Shown: piece by piece, positions 44,440 through 59,639 of the stretch
Position numbering within the stretch: the stretch's first letter is position 1
Layout: each line of letters starts with the position of its first letter
Assembly (NCBI RefSeq): GCF_051622035.1
Contig: NC_135355.1
Coordinates: 20,724,986 to 20,788,985 of the forward strand
Reading direction: 5' to 3'
DNA length: 64,000 nt
Source: Arctopsyche grandis
Taxonomy: Eukaryota > Arthropoda > Insecta > Trichoptera > Hydropsychidae
Translations under genes and position numbers: made by a program
Notes under the pieces: model-generated
Databases searched by the model: none
Told to the model about the DNA's origin: nothing
The model's input: only the letters and a program-made list of their open reading frames with translations

Positions 44440-45160
44440 ATTCGGTCCAAAAAACGTTTTAGTTATTCAATAAAATTGCTTTCTGACCAAAACCTTATCA
44501 AATTTAGTACATAAAGAATACAAATATAAATATTCAGCTTGATACGTTCAGGGGTGTGGTAGAAAACATATTTTAAGAGGAAAAAATCCCAATTTTGGTT
44601 AATTAAATTTAATGATTTTTTTTATTATCTTTTCATCACATTGATATAAGGAATTATACATGAAATCAAGAAGAGCACACATCAAGAAGAGCACACATCA
44701 AGAAGAGCACACATCAAGAAGAGCACACATCAAGAAGAGCACACATTTTCTTCCACTATTTTAAAGGCTCGATTAAAATAGTGGAAGAAAACTGCCAACA
44801 GGAGTAAACTGTCACTTTCGGTTAACGGGTGTTCACGAAATTTTATATATAATTTGGCATTAGATTTATAATTCTATATATGTAATGTCAGTTCAATACG
44901 CCGAAAAGTTTCCGAGAAAAACATAAAAATATCTCGATCTTATAGGGTAAAAGGACTACTTCTGATTGAGATAAAAATAATTTTATATATACTTATACAT
45001 ATATAAAATAATAAAAAGACACACAGAGCCACACACATTTTTCTATATTATGTAAACGTAATCAGTAATCGATTCTGAGTTCGAATTAACCCATGATCAC
45101 AAAACTTTATTTATTGTTATTACGTACATATGTATGTACATAAGTAGATAAAGTGAAAAG
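44440..45160. repeat. Interspersed repeat A, copy inside the hAT element
   Basis: Matches 960-1420 and 2030-2085 in order (ACCAAAACCTT, AATACAAATATAAA, GATACGTTCAGG, GGAAGAAAA, ACTACTTC) and ends in the TAGATAAAGTGAAAAG motif. Confidence 0.6.
44664..44748. repeat. 16-bp tandem repeat, five copies
   Basis: CAAGAAGAGCACACAT repeated five times; the copy of repeat A at 1153 has a single GAAGAGCACACTT, so the array arose by local expansion. Confidence 0.95.
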
Positions 45161-45730
45161 ACAGTCGGTAGAAATTAAGTTAATTGATAATTAGTGAGAG
45201 TTTGATGGTCGATTTTTGTTGACCATGTGAAGATTTTTGGAAAAAAAATTTTTTATAATTATTTTTGAAAAAATAAGCTTATTTTTTCCATATTTTATAA
45301 CTCATTAAGGTGTATGCTTTCCATTTTTATTCCGATATAAAAAAGGATTTTTTGAAAAAAATTCAATTTGACCAATTTTTGCCTGCCCCCCCTAAGAAAA
45401 AGCTGAAATGACTGATTGTTTTCTACCGAAAGTAAAAGCCGCTTTTATGCCACATTCTTTTATGATGCATTCTATTTACCTAGGACAAGGGTTATAACGA
45501 AATATACAATGTAATTTATGGATCTATTTTGCTTTTGCTATTTTTCTTGTACCTAAATTTATTTATTCCCATTTTTGAAAAAAAAAAATTTTCCCTTGAT
45601 TTTTAGCGTGATGGAAAGAAGAAAATTTTGTTATATGGGGGGGACAAATTTTTTAACCCTGGGTGGGCCCCCTTTGACTCCTGGCATGCACTAATTTCAG
45701 TCCCAGTCTGCCACTGGTGACGATGATGAC

Positions 45731-45863
45731 TAGACACCGGATAGTTACAGTGCTAATCATTGTTCCATTGTTGTAAATCCTTTGTAAAAAAGGTTCGGCA
45801 AACCTTTAACAATGCATTTACAACCTTTGAACAATACGCGGCACCTTCTGGGTCCGGTGTCTA
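45731..45863. mobile_element. hAT-like mini-MITE, family M4, copy 1
   Basis: 133 bp with ends TAGACACCGGA and TCCGGTGTCTA; perfect 8-bp duplication ATGATGAC (45723-45730, 45864-45871). The interior includes TTGTTGTAAAT...ATTTACAACC arms. Inserted in the RTE 3' tail. Copy 2 is at 52972. Confidence 0.85.
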
Positions 45864-45871
45864 ATGATGAC

Positions 45872-47459
45872 ATATATAAATTATTGTCTTAATTATACAT
45901 TATTGTCTTAATTATAAATTATTTCAGAAGCAACAAATTTCAAAAGTTCTATCAGAATTCTACGAAAGTAAAATTCAAATTTTTACTTAGTTTTGACGGC
46001 GGATTAACTATCGCGAGCTGTTATCAAAAGTGGGCGTAACTTTATAGGTGTCAGGTCGTGTCAATCGTTTTTAATAATACGATTTTAAATTACCTTTACA
46101 CATTTCTTTTAAATTTAAAGATCACATTTAAAAAGCTATGTATTGTTTTTACATTTACGTTTAATATTTATTTTCAAGAAACTCGTACAATTTTTCGAAT
46201 GAATTACCTACATAGATATGTAAATCTTGGATATACATATATATTATACATACATACATATGTACATTTTATCCTAAAATGTCATTTTTATTGTGAAATT
46301 TATTTCATTTTTATTCTATTTCCATAAACATAGACAAATTCTCAAAGAGGCTATTTTATATTTAAAATAACTTGAAAAATATTATGTCAATTAAAATTAA
46401 AATAATTAATAGGAATCTCAAAATTAGACTGACAAAAAATGCCTTTTTCTAATTTTTGGTAGAAAACTATAAGCGGCTATAGAAATTTTATCTGCGGTGC
46501 TGATTTTCCATGTTATTAAAATATAAACGCTTTATTTTTGGTGTGAAAACTTTTATTTTTTGTTTTCATCTACGGGTGCATGTTTATCTTTTATAACTGT
46601 CCAAAAATTTCAAAATTTCGATAAAGTATTATCGTTGAAGACGAAAATTATGATGATGAAATGAGGTTTATATTATGTAGTAATAATTATGAAATAATGT
46701 GTGGTATAATTTAATTTTTACATACATACAAGAAAAACATAAGGGTCCCAAAATTGAAAGCTTGCACAGCCCCCAATAAAAGTTAGTTAACTAACCTCCT
46801 CAGTCCTGGGTTTATTTTTTGAAGAATTCTTTTTGTAAAAATTATTTTATTTAGTACATTAAAACAGAGCCACGAAACCCTCACACGCGATCTCGCTCGC
46901 ACGCGTTAGATCTGTATGTTGCTATACGCTTCTACGTGTTCCGCGGCACACACATTGCGATGCATTGAAAGCAATTGACATGAAAAGCAATTTTTTGTAT
47001 TTTTTAAAATTTATTTGTGGAAAAAACAGCATGTTACGTGATTGATTTTTTCATACAAATCAACGAAAATAATCATGGCATACCTGGAACGACATGTACG
47101 AATTGCCATATAACATAACACTGACAAAACTGATATATAAAAGATCCCGGTAAAAATACATCGAAAATAGTTTTCATATCAAACGGTTAAGTTAACGTAT
47201 ACATAAATTATTGTTTGTATGTATGTAAAAGGATATAAAAAGTGAACATTGTATGTATGAATATACATTCGTTGAATGTTGTACGTGGGATCAATGACGT
47301 CACGCATCGCTTGGACACAGTAGTTGTAAAGAAAATTTTTGTACTGGTACTTGCGTATTTTTTTTCTAATTTAAATATGTTGTAGGAACATATTGTATAT
47401 TGTAAACACTATTTTAGTATCACAAATGAAATTGAAAAGTATTTTGAAATAAAAGTCTC
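45872..47459. other. Spacer upstream of the 47.7-kb gene, no gene seen
   Basis: AT-rich, with a fragment at 46870-46950 shared (inverted) with 6175-6270, and TATGTA patches. Nothing else is supported. Confidence 0.4.
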
Positions 47460-47539
47460 GAGCATGGGGTTGTCGCGGGCCGCGCCTTCAGCACCTGGGT
47501 CGCTCGTCAAATGTGTTGTTGAATGATGTTGGAGTCTCG

Positions 47540-47545
47540 TCAGTG
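47540..47545 (+). promoter_or_regulatory. TCAGT initiator candidate for the 47.7-kb gene
   Basis: CGTCAGTGTG, about 145 bp upstream of the ATG, at the start of a GC-richer leader. It matches the arthropod Inr core only; no other element is identified. Confidence 0.25.
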
Positions 47546-47684
47546 TGTCAGAAGGCGCGTTCGTGGTTCGACCGCTCAACAAAACACGCGATCCGTTATC
47601 AGTTCAACATGCGACCCTAAAACGATCCAAGTGACAATGAAGTCGACACCGGTGTACACGTAACATTCCCTAAAAAGAATAACC

Positions 47685-48259
47685 ATGAGCTACCCGACAG
47701 CTCAATTGAGTCCACCAGCCAATGAGGACCGGAGACAGGCCAACTCTGTATACATGAGCGCTCTGAATAATCGCACTAAGCACCTTGAACCTCTGAAGAT
47801 ACCAGTCGACAATCCAGAGAATGGAACGAGACGACCCAAGCGACACAGGATAGCACCTGCATATCCCAACGGAAGCGCTTCTTTAGGTAGTTTGAAGAAG
47901 AACGACGGCGGACGCAGCGATAGTGAAAGATCCAAAAAGTCTGGAGACGACGATAGTATAACTTTAGTCTTCAACGGCAGGAGCAAGGCGGGCTCTGATC
48001 TGAACTCGTCTGCCAAGCAGTACTTGAGCATGAGGTCGCTGAAGCCCGATGATGGTTCGGCTATCTCTACTGGATCTATGGTTCGCACTGGTTCTATCGT
48101 TTTTTCCGATTGCAGCCAGCTATCGCAGAAGTTCAACGATGCCATGTCGATGAGGTCCATAGCCTCGATTGGCATGGGATCTACCGATGGAAGGAGGATG
48201 GTCATCAGGAGGGTGCCCACCTCGCCCAACGAATTGCTCAACCTCGTCAATCCACCTAC
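47685..48259 (+). CDS. First coding exon of an unrecognised gene
   Basis: The ATG in good context (AACCATGAGC) opens 191 codons ending at a consensus donor, CCTAC/GTAAGTG, in phase 2. The exon stands out from its surroundings by GC content and balanced codon use. The peptide starts MSYPTAQLSPPANEDRRQAN and is hydrophilic and Ser/Arg-rich: a basic patch (RRPKRHRIAPAYP), Ser-rich stretches (GGRSDSERSKKSGDDD; AMSMRSIASIGMGSTDGRR) and an end at RRVPTSPNELLNLVNPPT. No catalytic motif or membrane segment is present. It looks like the disordered cytosolic N-terminus of a larger protein whose other exons lie beyond the window or far downstream. I do not recognise the family. Confidence 0.7.
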
Positions 48260-48732
48260 GTAAGTGTAATTTTCTCATTTAAAATTTTCATAATTGAACA
48301 AATAAACTATATCTAGAAGGTTCGAATAATTGGACAACGTAGCCAAATTTTTTTTTAAAATTTAAAGTACTATGATGCAATATATATTTTATCGAACTTT
48401 ATGAAGTTTTAATTGAAACAATGAATTAAATAAATATTTTCAAAAAAAATTATAGGAAAATTCAAAAATATGTAATCTACTTAAATTGTACAACATATAT
48501 ATGTCTATATATACATACATATGTATGTCTGTATTTAATGTTTTCATAAATATACCCAAATTAAAATAAATACACTATACGGTACATAAAAAATTATAAT
48601 TCTAGAATTACATGTGCTAGGACTGTAATAAGTACATACATACTTTTAAAACTATACAGTTTATATGCAATATGTGAAGACCACTAATGTTAGGTTCTAT
48701 ATTATAAGTAATAGCAGAATACAAATTTTATA

Positions 48733-51900
<3,168 letters not shown>

Positions 51901-51927
51901 TGCACTACTTTAAAGAAATCTGACAAA

Positions 51928-51954
51928 ATGAGTAGGCGGCGGAAAGTCAAACAG
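51928..51954 (+). CDS. Possible mini first exon, MSRRRKVKQ
   Basis: ATG AGT AGG CGG CGG AAA GTC AAA CAG, followed directly by a strong donor GTAAGG. Short first exons encoding MSRRKQ-like peptides are known from zinc-finger transcription factors (SALL, BCL11 and FOG types) that recruit the NuRD complex. Here an extra Arg and a changed order weaken the match. No downstream zinc-finger exon is in the window. Chance is a real alternative. Confidence 0.25.
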
Positions 51955-52971
51955 GTAAGGCTACTGGCCACTGGCATAGCTGAGCTGTCATCGACTCCAA
52001 AATTTTTGGATTCTTTAACGTGTTTATTACGATTATTTTTCACCATTGAACTATCGAAAGTGATTTAATATTCTATCGGTGACCAAACTGCACAAAATGG
52101 CAAAGTTTCAAACATATATTGACTGACCAATAAGCGAAGTAAAACATAGAATGGCTTTGTAATAATCAGTAAGTTTATTCTTTAAAAAAATTTAAAACAA
52201 ACAAAGATCTGAACAGTGTTTTAATTAAATGTGTTTTAATTTTTAATTTGTATTTACTGTGATTTCTGAAGAATTTTCAAAGCATGTACATATGTATATG
52301 TATATAATAAAGAGAGATTTACATAGAGGAAGAAATTAAAGTCGTTGGCTTGGATTTTATATTTAAAATATAAAAACTATATGAAATTACTGAGAATCTA
52401 TTGTGCCCTCGATGGTGCTTCTTTTCACTACTAACTGATAGCAATACGTTAATTTACCGTTAATTGGCGTTGATGCGGTATTTTGTGCCAAGTAGCCAAC
52501 AACTATCATATTGCCAGTGAATAGTGTATTTAAATCTAGTGTATCTGACAAAGTACAGTATGTTTTTCCTGTATACATATATAGTATCAATTGTTTTCTA
52601 ATATATTTTTCTCTTTCACAAGTTAAAAACTATTAATTTTATTACGTGAAAAATAAAACATGTGTACATATATAGTATGTATATGTTACAATTCAAATTT
52701 ACATCTCGTTCGTTCATAAACATACTAGTTTGTTCATACACGAACCAATCTGCTAGGTTTTACTGTAGAAATGAACAAATTGATAAACGAACTAGTTTGT
52801 TCATGCATAAACAATTAGGCAAAAGTTAGTATTCTCAATCGTTTGCTCCATTTTCTATTCTGTATTTTATGTACATATGTATGCGTACCCTGGGTTGAAG
52901 TGTTTTAAAAATGAGTGGAAATATAAATTATAATAAAGTTGTAACGTGGTTTCCACAGTTGATGTTATGAC

Positions 52972-53103
52972 TAGAGTACGGATAGCCAAGGTGCCGCTCA
53001 TTGTTCAATTGTTGTAAATGCTTTGTAAAAAAGTTCGGCAAACCTTTAACAATGCATTTACAACATTTGAACAATAAACGGCACCTTGGTTATCCGGGCT
53101 TTA
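52972..53103. mobile_element. hAT-like mini-MITE, family M4, copy 2
   Basis: 132 bp, ends TAGAGTACGGATAGCCAAGG and CCTTGGTTATCCGGGCTTTA; perfect 8-bp duplication GTTATGAC (52964-52971, 53104-53111). The centre, GTTCGGCAAACCTTTAACAA, is shared with copy 1. Confidence 0.85.
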
Positions 53104-54337
53104 GTTATGACACCTTGAAATTTTTGACATTTGAAATTTTTCATGCGAAACCCGGTGGGAATCTATTTGAAGATAGCTTTTGACTTATAGCACTGAATTA
53201 AAACCTATAGTTCGTGTATGAAAAACCTAGCATGTTCATGAACGAACCGGAGTGAACACGTGGACTGTAATATATAAATTATATAAGCTTATCGGAAATT
53301 TAAATAATTTTACTTGAGGTTTTCCGTAAACATTTGCATGTAAATATACATATATTTATTGCGGATTTTCTTCCTGTTACGATATACATATATATATATA
53401 TACATACATGTTAATAATAATTGTGATTGTGATTGTACGATTAAATTTATTTATTGTTATTTCATGGTTAGGAATTAGGATGCCTAGTAGCTGAAAATTG
53501 CTAGCATTATACATTTTAAGTTCTGGAAGTTTAAATCATCTTCAATCGACAACATCCGATATTTACATACACCTTTATTATATGTACGTACATATTTACA
53601 CCTTGAGGAAAGCCCATGTTTATTATGGTCACCTCGTGCTCCTCAACTGTTTAATCACTTCCGCCAGCGATAATTTCAAAAGGGCGATGTCAGTCAATTC
53701 CCGCATTTGTAGGTTATTATACTTTTAATGCCGAATTTTAGTTTTGAATAAGCTTTTAAGTGATAACTCAATGGTTAAATCTATTAATCTACAAATTTTG
53801 TGGATATGATACATATGTAAATACATAGGTATGTACATATGCATACATAAGTAGATTTGATCAATGAATACATTAATCATATTTTACTGCTTTGGATTTT
53901 ATTCCTATTATGAAGATGCAAATAGGTATAGTGACACTGTTATTAAAATATAAATGTGTAAACAAATGATTGTAGTGCTCTTGTCAGTTTTGTAAACATT
54001 GTCGCATTGTCGGCTTGTTGATTCTTGCGACACTCCAGGTGTCTTCACGAACGTCACTGTCCCGTCAGATAAAATTAATTTATCGCTATGGGATTGTGCG
54101 ATCGTAGCTCGAACTAGGTCTTAAATTTCGTCTAGATTTACTTAACAGTATACAGGTAGATTCGAAGGGGAAAATTACAAGCGATATGTAATAGATGATG
54201 TTTAGGCCGTGACCATCGGTGTTCATGTCACCTCTGGCTTTTGTTATCTTTATGCAAATCTTGTATAATTACGCGAGTCGCATTTACATTATGAATATTT
54301 TACTGAAAAACATACATACATACATATATGTACATAT

Positions 54338-54514
54338 CAGTGGCGTGCCGTGGACATCTCCCTGTTTTTTTTTATCGCACAGCCTTACTTACGTGTGTGA
54401 GAGCAGGATACAAGGGGACTATGTGACATCCTACCGAGTCTATTTGTATCCTGCTCGCGCACACGTTAATAAGGCTGTGCGATAAAAACCGAAAGTTTCC
54501 ACGTCACGCCACTG
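54338..54514. mobile_element. hAT-type palindromic MITE, second copy
   Basis: Ends CAGTGGCGTGCCGTGG and CACGTCACGCCACTG; perfect 8-bp duplication GTACATAT (54330-54337, 54515-54522). Same build as 33310-33468, with diverged arms and an enlarged loop. Confidence 0.85.
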
Positions 54515-54599
54515 GTACATATTTATGTACATACATTATTTTTGTTTGAAAGTATTAAAAAAGTACATATCTAATCATCTATATACATATATAAAATTG

Positions 54600-54720
54600 A
54601 AGGGTCTACCTCACGGGACCGAAAGTGAAAAGCCCGTAAAAGCAAATATCGGAAGGCAAAGATCGAAAATCGGAAGATCTTAAGTCGAAAGATTATAAAA
54701 AGGGTGCATGGTAAACGGTA
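54600..54720. repeat. TCGGAAR-word cluster
   Basis: Short words ATCGGAAGG, ATCGAAAATCGGAAGATC and GTCGAAAGA follow CACGGGACCGAAAGTG. It looks like half of a word-repeat element akin to the foldback arms, but no inverted partner is seen. Confidence 0.3.
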
Positions 54721-54742
54721 CTATGTATATATAATATATATG

Positions 54743-54903
54743 ACTGGCATGCGGTGAAATTATCTCTCTTTTTGTCATACAGCCTTGTTTAATGTGCGCG
54801 CGCAGGATTTGAGAGGAAAAGCCTGTTCCTCTTGTATCCTGCTCGCGCAAATTAAGTGAGGATGTACGACGGGGGGAGAGAGAGTTTTACCGCACGCCTC
54901 TGA
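54743..54903. mobile_element. hAT-type palindromic MITE, eroded copy
   Basis: CTGGCATGCGGTGAAATTAT at the left, GTTTTACCGCACGCCTCTG at the right; the centre AGGAAAAGCCTGTTCCTCTT is preserved. The outer CAG/CTG bases are mutated; flanks are TA-rich, so the duplication is ambiguous. Confidence 0.7.
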
Positions 54904-54924
54904 TATATATACATACTAACCGAA

Positions 54925-55969
54925 CATTTCCGACTTTTTAACATTCGGTTCGGTGACGGTCACCCAAAATTGATTGTTTGTCTGTCTGTCTTGAATAGGC
55001 TCCTAAACCACTGAACCAATTACGATGGAACTTTCAGGATTTGTTGTATGCATGTCCGGGAAGATTTCTGTGAAATAAAAACGGGAAAAAACCTCTTAAT
55101 AATAATATTCGTAATTACGATTCGTAATTCGTATTATCGAAGCGAAAGTATTAAGCGCCATTGTGTAGTCAAGGAAATTTGTTTGTTGGCAACCACGATA
55201 ACCAGTTGGTTTTTGACGACACGTCCGCCAACTCCAACCATTACTTGAAACGCGACGCCAACCAAAGAAATCAAATTCGTATTAAGTCGCGGGCAAAGCA
55301 ACGGAAAGCTAGGAACATTAACAAATACAAAAACAAAGGAACATTTACATTACCAGTGTTTTTATTGATAGGTAAAGTATGAAACTATCATTTCATACAT
55401 TTGAATAAAAAAGGCACCTAAAACATTCAACAGATAATGTTGGAATTTTCAGGATTTCTTGTATGCATGTCCGGGAAGCTGTAGCAGAACAAACTAAAAC
55501 TAAATTAACAAGACGCTTTGTAAAACTACACACCACAAAGGAGATTCTGAAGGTTCATTTATGACACTATTGGCGAAAGACATCAAGTGACTAGGCAATA
55601 CGAACATTTTGTCATTAGATCACAGTGCGTCGACAAGAGAAAATTATTTTATCGTTACCGCAAATTCTGCATATGCTGGTGAAGCTATGGGAAGAGTATT
55701 GGCAGACATATATTTCCATGAGTACAAATATTAAAGGTTACATTGTATTTACCTATTTACTTTAATTTGACATGTAACGAAAATTTAAGGCGGTGCTAGA
55801 CATTTCCACTTGATTGGTAAAATAAAATTGTTAGGATTGTAAGGTAAAATAAACAAACAATTGAATTATTTCAAATGTGTTCGCTGCCTGCGTTTTTCCG
55901 ACAAATAGGAACGGGAACGGGAATTACAGGTGTTATTGTGGCATTGTAACGCGTGCCGGGTTCAGCTAG
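54925..55969 (+). mobile_element. Helitron-like element (family H3), decayed
   Basis: The 3' end is GCGTGCCGGGTTCAGCTAG next to TATA, a common insect Helitron terminus. The start region has CGGTTCGGTGACGGTCACCC and an ACTGAACCAATTACGATGG / ATGCATGTCCGGGAAG block, which recurs at 55463. CGGGCAAAGCAACGG occurs at 55289. Short open stretches such as IVTANSAYAGEAMGRVLADI (about 55650-55710) hint at captured or relic coding sequence; no complete Rep/helicase is present. The 5' limit is approximate. Confidence 0.6.
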
Positions 55970-56879
55970 TATATACTAAAATCAATTAAAAATAAAACCA
56001 ATTAAAAAGATTTTAATTGATCACAAAGTATTTGGAAGATACGACCATATTTATTAAATATAATGTATAAAAAAAATAACGATATTATGTATGTATTTAC
56101 GATAAAAAAAGTCGGATGAGAAATTGAACGATTATGTTGTTATGCATGTCTATGTAAGTTTTGTCTTCGAAGTATTCTCAAAAAAATAAATAATGATTTA
56201 TAATGAGAGGAATGAGAGCTAATCGATTTTTATTGTACATACATACATATATGTAAACTACTTCATTATTCACCATTCTAAAAAAATATTGAGTACAAAC
56301 ACTCTTTGCAATTCAATACATATACAACTTCCCAGTTGAAAATATTCAACTTCCTAGTTCGATAATTTCAACTGTTCGTATTAGGATAAAATTCCTTAGT
56401 AAAAATATTTTATATTCCAGGAATTAAAACGAGAATTAAATCAAGCATGAAATACAATATAATACAGCGTACATCTAGTCAGATCAAATTCAGAAATCAC
56501 ACGATAGTCGTATTTCCCTTTTATATTATTACTATTCATGTATGCATGTATGAAAGTATGATTACTATTTATGTATGCATGTAATGCATATATGATATGT
56601 ATGTACATACTTATCATACATGCATTGAGACACTTAAGTGTTGTGAATTTGGACAAAATTGATTATAGATTTCGGTCGTGAAAAATTTCCGTCTTTCCCC
56701 TCATTGATATAATTATTCAAATTTAAGTATTATAAAATGAAGAATAGACAGCCGAATATAATCAACGATTTTCGTAATTATCTCTGAAAACAACGAGAGT
56801 AAAAAGTCTCCAGTCTCGATGTGTTCTTATATACATACATATGTACATATGGATGTATTATATGTATGTACATATTGTT
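55970..56879. other. AT-rich spacer, nothing recognised
   Basis: Contains only TATGTA/TACATA patches and (near 56530-56610) overlapping CATGTATGCATG palindromes. Confidence 0.4.
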
Positions 56880-57880
56880 TAATAACACTGAGCAATAAAA
56901 AAAATCATATTTTTTTTTACCGGAGCGGAAACTAATCAATCTTTACTAAGTTTGACCCACTAAATTCGAATATGACAATGATTTTGTTGGCTTCTTTTCT
57001 TTTCTGAGAAATAGGCGTTTAAAAAAAAGTGCAATTTTTACAATTTTTTTATTTTCTAGTCTTAAGAGGGCTGGACAGCAGCGCCTTGTCCATACAAACG
57101 TACTATACTTCTCCCTTCCTCAATTATGGCACTAGAGAAATCATTTTTTAATATGCTATGGATATCTACCATTGGGGTGCATCTATCGTTTTATTTTTTT
57201 GATTAATTATTTTTTATATGAACTAGGAGCCGCCAAACATCTATAAAATCGCCTCTTTTTTACACCCACGAAACGAGTCCAGCGTGCTTATTTAACGGTC
57301 GATTTTAAAAAAAATACGCCGATAGATGCACAGAAAGTATCTTTCTCATACCGATGATGAAATTTTTTTAAAAATTGGTCTAGTTTTGGAGGAGAAAATA
57401 GTAGAATACGAAACCTCGATTTTGTCAATTTAAAATACGTTTTATCTGGTCGAAGCGCAACTGTCGCATTCACTCAATATATATATTGATATATATTGTC
57501 GCATTCACTCAATATATACATACACTCAATATATATATCGAAGAAAGGAACGGTAACAAAATTAAGGTTTCAGGTGTACAGCCCTCTTAAGCTTAACATC
57601 CAGTATTGCTGTGATATTTGAGCGAGTATTGGAATCAATAGTAAAATGTTTTGTTATAATTATTGTGTTTTTATATTGCTTTAAAATATCTAGTTAATTA
57701 ATTAATCTAGCTAATTTTAAAAGTCAAAAATATATATTTTTTATACATACTTAAAAATTAAAATGTAAAAATTGTGCATTTTTTTTAAACGCTTTTATCT
57801 CATAAATGAGAAGAAGCCAACAAAAATCAATGTCATATTCGAATTTAGTGGATCAAATTTAGTATGTATGTATACATTAT
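56880..57880. repeat. Interspersed repeat R3, split by a TTAA element
   Basis: The left part (56880-57061) matches 21335-21520 (AACACTGAGCAA, GGAGCGGAAACTAA, TTTACTAAGTTTGACCCACT). The right part (57592-57880) matches 21536-21610 and ends in an inverted copy of the start (AACAAAAATCAATGTCATAT). Confidence 0.6.
57062..57591. mobile_element. TTAA-flanked MITE, piggyBac-like
   Basis: TTAA at 57062-57065 and 57588-57591; ends GAGGGCTGGACA and TGTACAGCCCTC. 530 bp without a transposase; the 61-codon minus frame is not recognised. A TCGCATTCACTCAATATATA unit is repeated near the right end. Confidence 0.75.
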
Positions 57881-59064
57881 ACTGAAGTCTATTTTCATAT
57901 TATACTTTACCCAGTTTCACTCATTTTTCATATCTTGTTTAAATCACGACTGTTCTGATATGATCATTCATTCAAATTGATATTTCTCTTTCTTCAACCC
58001 CTCGAGTGACAAAGATATATTAGACATGTGCATTATGCATATTCATATATAATAATTTTATAAATTATAATTTGAGTGCAAACGAACTATTTATGCGTAA
58101 GTATGCAAGGTGAGCATTGCATCGAGTATGGTCCATTTCATATGTATACAATTATTATTATTAAAATACTGCGGATAACCTATTGCGGTCGCGTACCGCC
58201 ACTGAAAACCAAGGACGTATCCTCGCCGAGTAAAACCGCATTACACATATTATACATACATATAGTATACCAAGTATGTATATATTTTGCGATTGAAAGT
58301 TGTATTTGTGCATTTGAACTTGAATTACCGAAATTTGATATGTAACAAAAATAAAATAAATTACATATCAGCCGGGATGTGGTATAAATAGAAGTAATAC
58401 CTGACGTATATTGAGAAAAAAATAAAGTACAATTGAGTATTGCAATTAGTGTTTGTAAGTTCGCCCACGTCATAACTCAATTGAACCCCGATCGGTTAAC
58501 TGGTCACGATTAGTCACAAAAATACCTAATTTATGGATGAAAATTGTGTAGTTACTGCTATTAGGAAAACATTTTTTAGTGAAGAACAGATAAACAGATC
58601 CAATGTGGATGAAATTTTACTTACATTTTGGTAATATTGAAGATTCTGATATTGCATATACCTATGTGCATATATGTATGTACTCACCGAGTGAAGCTTT
58701 GAAATTTTCATCTACATTAGTTGGTTATATGTTTTTCTTTGTGACATAGACTTCCTACAGTGACAAGGTTCTCTAAATAAGATTTGAGCTTCGATATACA
58801 ATGTAATACATACATGTCAATTAATAAGAGTATACTAGAAGAATGTTAAATAATGTATGTACATACATATTATATATGTATGTATAATTAAATGGATCAA
58901 ATGAGGAAGATAATGATGTTTGTAGCATGGCATTAAATCAGTTATCACGCCGATCGCGTGTTGAGCAATCAATACATATGTACATACATAGATTAACATG
59001 CTTAAAATTTCCTCGAATCTTTTTAAGCCATAATTATTGTAATATGATATCTACTGAGCTAAAA
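57881..59064. other. Spacer, no gene seen
   Basis: AT-rich; the short frames at 58076-58473 on both strands lack recognisable sequence or splice context. TATGTA patches only. Confidence 0.4.
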
Positions 59065-59272
59065 TGATGTCACGACAGAACGCTCACGGACATAAAACTC
59101 AAAGACACAGCAACCCACAACGCTCACGCGACAAAACACTCACGGAGCTTGAGCGTTTTGTCCCGTGAGCGTTTTATTTGTGAATAGTCTGTGAGTATTT
59201 TGTCGTGCGAACGTTATGTCGTCCGCATTTTGTCATTGAGCATTAGGTCCGTGAGCGTTTTGTCGTAGAACC
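59065..59272. mobile_element. Foldback element, family FB-4
   Basis: Both arms are made of words GCTCACGCGACAAAAC, ACTCACGGA and (right, inverted) CGTGAGCGTTTTGTCG. The centre is CACGGAGCTTGAGCG. The right end read inwards is GGTTCTACGACAAAACGC; the left is GTCACGACAGAACGC. No clear target duplication could be fixed. Confidence 0.7.
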
Positions 59273-59276
59273 AAAT

Positions 59277-59513
59277 TCTGTCAAGTGTGCTCTGCAAGCA
59301 GAGATGGCTCTACTTAGTACATAATAAACAAGTTGGATAATTTGAAACTAATTCCATTGATTGTCTTCACATTCGATAGGTAATTTATGCCATTAAAATT
59401 ACATAATCCCGACGCATTGGATTCATTTGGAATCGGTTTCAAATGATCCCAATCGTTAGGTATGTGCTAAGCAGAGTCATTCCTAGTTGCAGAGCACACT
59501 TGATAGAATTGAC
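59277..59513. mobile_element. Inverted-repeat MITE
   Basis: TTCTGTCAAGTGTGCTCTGC at the left and GCAGAGCACACTTGATAGAA at the right enclose 190 bp with AAGCAGAG / TGCTAAGCAGAG words. It abuts the FB-4 element. Confidence 0.65.
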
Positions 59514-59639
59514 CCAAACGTTACAATCAGTCAGGAATCGAAGGATCTATGTAGGTTGAACTTTTCAAGAAGCATGTGATTATTTGTAACGGTGATAATA
59601 AAACGAGAGGTTAAGAGTAGAGGAAAAAAATGGTAAAAT

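Larger units (their letters stand above)
43295..45716. mobile_element. hAT-type non-autonomous element, 2.4 kb
   Basis: TIRs CAGTGGCGGACTGGCC and, at the right, CAGTCTGCCACTG; perfect duplication GTGACGAT (43287-43294, 45717-45724). It contains no transposase. Inside are GGGCCC-rich stretches, a likely second nested element starting CAGGGACGTAATTTGGGG at 43947, and a copy of repeat A. Confidence 0.85.

Noticed and set aside
44664-44748. Regulatory iteron cluster
   Set aside because: The 16-bp repeat is a local expansion inside a dispersed repeat, with a single copy in its relative near 1153.
47702-48250. 182-codon minus-strand frame opposite the 47.7-kb exon
   Set aside because: No start or splice context; the plus strand has a good ATG context and a consensus donor.
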